From Leucobacter sp042726155 (lineage in GTDB: Bacteria > Actinomycetota > Actinomycetes > Actinomycetales > Microbacteriaceae), in assembly GCF_042726155.1 (NCBI RefSeq), contig NZ_JBHXHV010000001.1, forward strand, positions 1,178,001-1,242,000: a stretch of 64,000 nucleotides of DNA, in the 5' to 3' direction. A program made the translations under genes and the position numbers. Shown here in pieces: positions 60,354-64,000 of this stretch. The notes below the pieces were generated by a model. The model saw only the letters and a program-made list of their open reading frames with translations, was not told the DNA's origin and ran no database searches. Positions within the stretch are counted from its first letter, which is position 1. Each line of letters opens with the position of its first letter.

Positions 60354-60401
60354 GCGCCCGCGATGCGGGCCCGGCCCTGATTGCTGCAAGGAGATCGCTT
60401 C

Positions 60402-61733
60402 GTGGCGAAGAAGATTCTGATCGTTGGTGGCGGCTACGCCGGCTTCTACACCGCATGGAAGCTCGAGAAGCTGCTTCGCGCTGGTGAGGCCGAAGTTACC
60501 ATCGTTGATCCGCTGCCGTACATGGCGTACCTGCCGTTCCTTCCCGAGGTCGCTTCGGGATCGATTGAGCCCCGCCACGCGGTTGTTGCTCGTCGTCGGC
60601 ATCTGAAGAGCACGGCGAACATCGCCGGCAAGGTCACCGGCATTTCACACGCCACCAAGACCGTGACGATCACCCCGAATGTGGGCGAGGCGTTCGACTT
60701 CGCATACGACCACATCGTCGTGACCACCGGTTCGGTGTCGCGCACATTCCCGATCGCCGGCATCGCCGACAACGCGATCGGCATGAAGACCATTGAAGAA
60801 GCCGTGGCCGTGCGTGACCGTATGGTGGGCAACTTCGAGCGCGCAGCGTCGCTCCCGAAGGGCTCGGCTGAGCGCGCACGCCTGCTCACGGTGACCGTCG
60901 TTGGTGGCGGCTTCGCCGGCATCGAGACGATTTCCGAGCTGCGCTCGTTCGCGACCGCACTGCTGCGTCGGTACCCGGAGATCACGTTCGACGAGACGAT
61001 CTTCCACCTCGTCGAGGCGATGGGTCGCATCATGCCAGAGGTATCGCAGCAGACGGCTGACTGGGTTGTGAAGGATCAGACGCGCCGCGGCGTGCAGATC
61101 CACCTCGACACGCAGCTCTCGTCGGCGCTCGATGGCAAGATGGAGCTGTCGACCGGCGAGTCGTACGAGTCTGACCTGATCGTCTGGACCGCGGGCGTTA
61201 TGCCCCGCCCGTTCCTGCGCGGCACCGACCTCCCGATCGGGCCTCGTGGCCACGTCATCGGTAGCCCGTCACTGCGCATCATGACCGAGGCGGGCGAGGC
61301 CCTCCAGGGTGCGTGGACCGCGGGCGACACCTCGCAGACCCCCGACATCTCGGCGACCCCTGGCCCCGGCGGCTTCTGCGTGCCGAACGCTCAGCACGCT
61401 GTGCGCCAGGGCAAGCTGCTCGCGAAGAACATCGTTGCCGAACTGCGCAACGAGGGAATCGCGGAGTACAACCACAAGAACGCCGGAGCCGTCGCTGGTC
61501 TCGGTGTGAACACGGGCGTCTTCCAGTCGGGCAACTTCGCGCTCAAGGGCTACTTCGCGTGGCTCGCGCACCGCTTCTACCACGGCCTCGCGATCCCCTC
61601 GTGGGAGCGCAAGTGGCGCGTGTTCGGCGGATGGGTCGGCCACTTCTTCTTGGGCCGCGACATCGTCAACATCGAGGCTGTGCAGCAGCCCCGCGAAATC
61701 TTCGAAGAGTTCGCTTCACGCCCGAAGGCGTAA
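60402..61733 (+). CDS. ndh: Type II NADH dehydrogenase / NAD(P)-FAD oxidoreductase
   Basis: A 443-residue flavoprotein with FAD motif ILIVGGGYAGFYTAWKLE, NADH motif VTVVGGGFAGIETISELR and the C-terminal TAGDTSQTPDIS. It resembles Ndh-2, a non-pumping enzyme that moves electrons from NADH to menaquinone at the inner face of the membrane. GTG at 60402 has AAGGAG eight bases upstream. Hydrophobic C-terminal segments (LKGYFAWLAHRFYHGLAIPS) may hold it to the membrane. Terminators flank it on both sides, so it is a single-gene unit. Confidence 0.9.
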   Translation: MAKKILIVGGGYAGFYTAWKLEKLLRAGEAEVTIVDPLPYMAYLPFLPEVASGSIEPRHAVVARRRHLKSTANIAGKVTGISHATKTVTITPNVGEAFDFAYDHIVVTTGSVSRTFPIAGIADNAIGMKTIEEAVAVRDRMVGNFERAASLPKGSAERARLLTVTVVGGGFAGIETISELRSFATALLRRYPEITFDETIFHLVEAMGRIMPEVSQQTADWVVKDQTRRGVQIHLDTQLSSALDGKMELSTGESYESDLIVWTAGVMPRPFLRGTDLPIGPRGHVIGSPSLRIMTEAGEALQGAWTAGDTSQTPDISATPGPGGFCVPNAQHAVRQGKLLAKNIVAELRNEGIAEYNHKNAGAVAGLGVNTGVFQSGNFALKGYFAWLAHRFYHGLAIPSWERKWRVFGGWVGHFFLGRDIVNIEAVQQPREIFEEFASRPKA

Positions 61734-61750
61734 GCGCCCCCTGACAAGTA

Positions 61751-61782
61751 AGAACCCCCGTAGCCCAGGCTGTGGGGGTTCT
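61751..61782 (+). terminator. Intrinsic terminator of ndh
   Basis: AGAACCCCC (61751-61759) pairs with GGGGGTTCT (61774-61782) followed by TTC, 18 bases after the ndh stop. A good rho-independent terminator with a short T tail. Confidence 0.8.
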
Positions 61783-61832
61783 TTCATGCCCGCGCAAGCT
61801 CCTTCCCTCTCCACCCTCCCCGCCACCCCCGT

Positions 61833-61886
61833 GGGTGAGCAATTTTTGACAGGATTTCGGGCTGAAGTGACGAAAATTGCTCACCC
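61833..61886. repeat. Perfect 14-bp inverted repeat in the ndh-CPBP gap
   Basis: Arms 61833-61846 and 61873-61886 are exact complements (GGGTGAGCAATTTT type) around 26 bases. The 247-base gap 61734-61980 also holds the ndh terminator and a G-rich tract. Confidence 0.8.
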
Positions 61887-61890
61887 GCGA

Positions 61891-61917
61891 GGGGCGGGGG
61901 TGGGGGTGGGGCAGGGG
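61891..61917 (+). other. G-rich tract, potential G-quadruplex
   Basis: Five runs of four or five G separated by one or two bases (runs of 4, 5, 5, 4, 4). It meets the usual pattern for a G-quadruplex on the plus strand, about 65 bases before the CPBP start and directly after an inverted repeat. Confidence 0.7.
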
Positions 61918-61980
61918 TAGAGGCTGAGGTACTTGGGCTTGAGGGCCGGGAGGGCGCACGTAGTATTGGGCGGGGGATAG

Positions 61981-62862
61981 ATGGTGGTCGCGACGACCGG
62001 GGGTCACATGATCGACGAACAATCTGCGTGGAAGCGGTTCTGGAATCGCGGCGGGTGGTGGCGAGCATTGTTACTCACAGCCACGTACTGGGGCGTCTAC
62101 GAGCTCATCGGGCTCGGCACGAGCACAGTGTTTGCCGAGTTCATTGATGCTGGCGATCCTTTAGGTACGCCGCAGAGCATTTTCTGTGCGGTCGCGCTGC
62201 CGATCATGATCGCCTCGCTACTCCTGGTCGCGCTTGCGTGGTCGCTCGGTTGGCTTCGAGAGCTTTTTACCCGACAGCCGGTCAGCGGTCGGCCGTGGAT
62301 GTGGTTGGCTGTCGTCCTCGTGATTGCGCCCGTCGTGATTCGACTGTTCGCGACCGGTTGGTCGGCCTGGACGGTGTCGAGCGTGCTGGTACTTCTCTTC
62401 GCCGGACTCTGTATCGGATTTGCCGAGGAGCTGCTCACTCGAGGTTTCCTCGTGACCCTCCTCCGGAAGGGTGGATCGGGGGAGCGAACGGTGTTTCTTC
62501 TTTCGTCCGCACTGTTCGCGAGCTTGCACGCCGGAAACGCGGTTACCGGGCAGCCCCTCGCAACAGTGGCTGCCACGGTTGCGTACGCGTTCGGATTCGG
62601 CGCAATGATGTATCTCGCGCTCCGTGTCACCGGCCGACTCGCCTGGGTGATTCTGCTTCACGCAGCAACCGATCCGACTACGATCCTTGCGACGGGCGGT
62701 ATCGATGGCGTCGGTGCCGCTGCGGGGTCAGATCACTTGAACCAGCTAGCAGGGCTGTTCAGCCTCGTGTACGTGCTGTTCGCGATCGTCGCGGTGTTTT
62801 TGGTGAAGCGGTCGGAGCGGTGGTCTCCGGATGGACTGAATGCGATCGAGCGCACGGCCTGA
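61981..62862 (+). CDS. CPBP-family intramembrane protease-like protein
   Basis: A 293-residue membrane protein with about eight hydrophobic segments and the CPBP/Abi motifs: EELLTRGFL (glutamates and Arg), FASLHAGNAV (His) and LLHAATDPTT (His/Asp). Bacterial members are linked to bacteriocin self-protection, CAAX-like processing or cell-envelope functions. Which applies here is unknown; no bacteriocin gene is seen nearby. Start may be ATG at 61981 (after GGGGGA) or ATG at 62008; the first keeps the full frame. It is convergent with the RamB-like gene. Confidence 0.83.
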   Translation: MVVATTGGHMIDEQSAWKRFWNRGGWWRALLLTATYWGVYELIGLGTSTVFAEFIDAGDPLGTPQSIFCAVALPIMIASLLLVALAWSLGWLRELFTRQPVSGRPWMWLAVVLVIAPVVIRLFATGWSAWTVSSVLVLLFAGLCIGFAEELLTRGFLVTLLRKGGSGERTVFLLSSALFASLHAGNAVTGQPLATVAATVAYAFGFGAMMYLALRVTGRLAWVILLHAATDPTTILATGGIDGVGAAAGSDHLNQLAGLFSLVYVLFAIVAVFLVKRSERWSPDGLNAIERTA

Positions 62863-62868
62863 GCCTCC

Positions 62869-62931
62869 GGGCCCTGTAGGGCCCGCGCCGGAAAAGTCAG
62901 AAGCGGCGCTTCTGCCCTAATTTTCCGGCGC
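62869..62931. terminator. Nested hairpins between convergent CPBP and RamB-like genes
   Basis: GGGCCC/GGGCCC (62869-62874 with 62879-62884) is followed by GCGCCGGAAAA (62885-62895) pairing with TTTTCCGGCGC (62921-62931), which encloses AGAAGC/GCTTCT (62899-62904 with 62908-62913). Each side has T or A runs next to a stem, so it can terminate from both directions. The right arm covers the last codons of the RamB-like gene. Confidence 0.8.
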
Positions 62932-64000
62932 ATGCTTCGCTAGGAACTGGTACATTTCAGTGTCGTCGACGCCCGGGAAGGTGCCGGTCGGGAGGGGTGA
63001 GAGCACGTGTGCGTGCATGCGCGCACTCGGCCACGCCTTGCCAGCCCAACGGGTCAGCAGCTCCGGGCGCGGCGTGCGGCAGCACGCCGGATCCGGACAC
63101 GTCGAGACCTGACGCTCGGTCGTATCGCGGCCGCGAAACCACTTTGCGTCGTCGAACGCGACCCCACAGGCAATAGCGAACGGGCCGAGTTCGGCGTCGC
63201 CGCTCTGCACGCTCGACCAGAAGGTGCCAGCCGGGGTGTCGGTGTACTGGTAGAACTCACTCGTGCGGTTGGTGCGACTGAACGCGGTGCGCCCGCCCCA
63301 CTTGTGGCAGAGCACCTCGCCCTCGATCGAGCCTGAATCGTCGGCGGGATAGGGAAGGCCGTCGTTCTGGTACCCGCGCACGATCGCCCCGGCGCCATCG
63401 GCCCGGTAGTGGTGTGCGCGCAGGCCGAGATGCTGGGTTGCGAGGTTCGTGAAGCGGTGCGAGGCAGCCTCGTGCGTGACCCCGAACGCGTCTCTGAAGT
63501 CTTCAATCGCGAGATTTCGGTTCCGCTTTGCCTGCTGCAGAAAATCAACGGCGCCGGCCTCGGGGATGAGGCACGCGGCGGCAAAATAATTAATCTGGAG
63601 CCGCTGCTGGAGAAATTCGGCATAACTTGCTGGCTCGGAGTGACCGAGCACTCGGTGTGCCATTGCCTGCAGCGCGAGCGAACGCAGGCCGTGCCCGCCG
63701 GGGATCGACGCGGGCGGCAAATAGATGCGGCCATTTTCGAGATCGGTGATGCTTCGCGTGTTCGAGGGCAGGTCGTCGACGAAGATGAGGTCGAATCCGA
63801 GCATTTCGGCGAGCATCGCAACTTGGCGGTGCGTTACGGCACCCGTTGAGTGGCCGATGCGTCGCATGAGGTCGGAGGCCACGAGCTCGATGTCGTGGAT
63901 GTAATTGTCGCGCTCCTGCATCTGCAGGCGGATCGCCGTGTTCGCGCGCCTCGCCTCTTCCGAGGTCGTCGCCGCAGCGCGGGATCGCCGGGCCAGTTCC
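62917..64000 (-). CDS. RamB/short-chain fatty-acyl regulator-like protein, partial
   Basis: The frame stays open past the right edge of the window on the minus strand, so the N-terminus (an expected XRE-type HTH) is missing; 360 residues are visible. It contains an IrrE/ImmA-like middle region with a degenerate zinc motif (QAMAHRVLGHSE instead of HExxH), VDDLPSNTRSITDLENGRIY, and a C-terminal cysteine group STCPDPACCRTP. This layout matches actinobacterial RamB and PrpC-type regulators of acetate, propionate and glyoxylate metabolism. The ATG at 63921 is internal, not the true start. The target genes are not in the window. Confidence 0.82.
   Translation of the reverse strand, partial: ELARRSRAAATTSEEARRANTAIRLQMQERDNYIHDIELVASDLMRRIGHSTGAVTHRQVAMLAEMLGFDLIFVDDLPSNTRSITDLENGRIYLPPASIPGGHGLRSLALQAMAHRVLGHSEPASYAEFLQQRLQINYFAAACLIPEAGAVDFLQQAKRNRNLAIEDFRDAFGVTHEAASHRFTNLATQHLGLRAHHYRADGAGAIVRGYQNDGLPYPADDSGSIEGEVLCHKWGGRTAFSRTNRTSEFYQYTDTPAGTFWSSVQSGDAELGPFAIACGVAFDDAKWFRGRDTTERQVSTCPDPACCRTPRPELLTRWAGKAWPSARMHAHVLSPLPTGTFPGVDDTEMYQFLAKHAPEN

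Noticed and set aside
61981..62862. Bacteriocin immunity locus
   Set aside because: A CPBP protein alone is not enough; no precursor peptide or transporter gene is found within the neighbouring sequence.
62917..64000. ImmA/IrrE-type toxin-antitoxin or mobile-element repressor
   Set aside because: The zinc motif is degenerate and the C-terminal cysteine-rich region matches RamB-like metabolic regulators; no integrative element genes are nearby.

Overview
This window is a chromosomal segment of a high-GC actinobacterium, most likely a Microbacteriaceae member. Leucobacter-like is my best guess from gene content and protein flavour; there is no rRNA gene here to confirm it. Supporting signs are a single-chain actinobacterial Kgd (2-oxoglutarate metabolism), a fused PutA, frequent GTG/TTG starts, four-base start/stop overlaps inside operons, and actinobacterial housekeeping neighbours (rplY-pth-mfd, mazG-hisS, eno-divIC-DUF501). 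I see no phage, IS element, CRISPR array, tRNA or rRNA.

Region 1 (1-6.0 kb) holds a branched-chain/hydrophobic amino-acid ABC transporter (the end of livK, then livHMGF) and a divergent EamA exporter/LysR pair. Region 2 (6.0-18.6 kb) is a proline and hydroxyproline catabolic block on the minus strand. A six-gene operon encodes a DapA-like deaminase, a proline racemase/hydroxyproline epimerase, an ornithine-cyclodeaminase-like reductase, and a three-part FAD/2Fe-2S amino-acid dehydrogenase. Next to it lies putA overlapped by a second racemase-family gene, with a divergent LysR regulator.

Region 3 (18.6-31 kb) looks like amine utilisation: a HAD hydrolase, agmatine deiminase, a GntR regulator, an APC permease and a PuuD-like hydrolase. 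These are followed by a flavodoxin and ferredoxin-NADP reductase pair divergent from a cytochrome P450, and the P450 is followed by a glutamine-synthetase-like ligase, an export-signal-less periplasmic-binding-fold protein and a double glutamine-amidotransferase fusion. Together they suggest capture of an amine by gamma-glutamylation combined with P450 oxidation.

Region 4 (31-44 kb) contains a cache-domain protein with a second GntR regulator, kgd, two DUF21/CBS membrane proteins, a lipoprotein, metX and metY, and an SDR plus uracil-DNA glycosylase. Region 5 (44-49.2 kb) is a partial histidine-utilisation locus: permease, hutG-like, hutH and an IclR regulator; hutU and hutI are not in the window. 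Region 6 (49.3-64 kb) is housekeeping: rplY, pth, mfd, mazG, hisS, eno, divIC and DUF501, then a type II NADH dehydrogenase, a CPBP protein and the 3' part of a RamB-like regulator that runs off the right edge.

The most striking non-coding structure is a 45-bp imperfectly palindromic element present in three distant intergenic spaces (12672-12716, 42297-42341, and reversed at 55867-55911). Several other long inverted repeats, short tandem repeats, a G-rich tract and candidate operators are also described. Start codons were chosen by ribosome binding site and overlap with the upstream gene, and several differ from the longest open frame.
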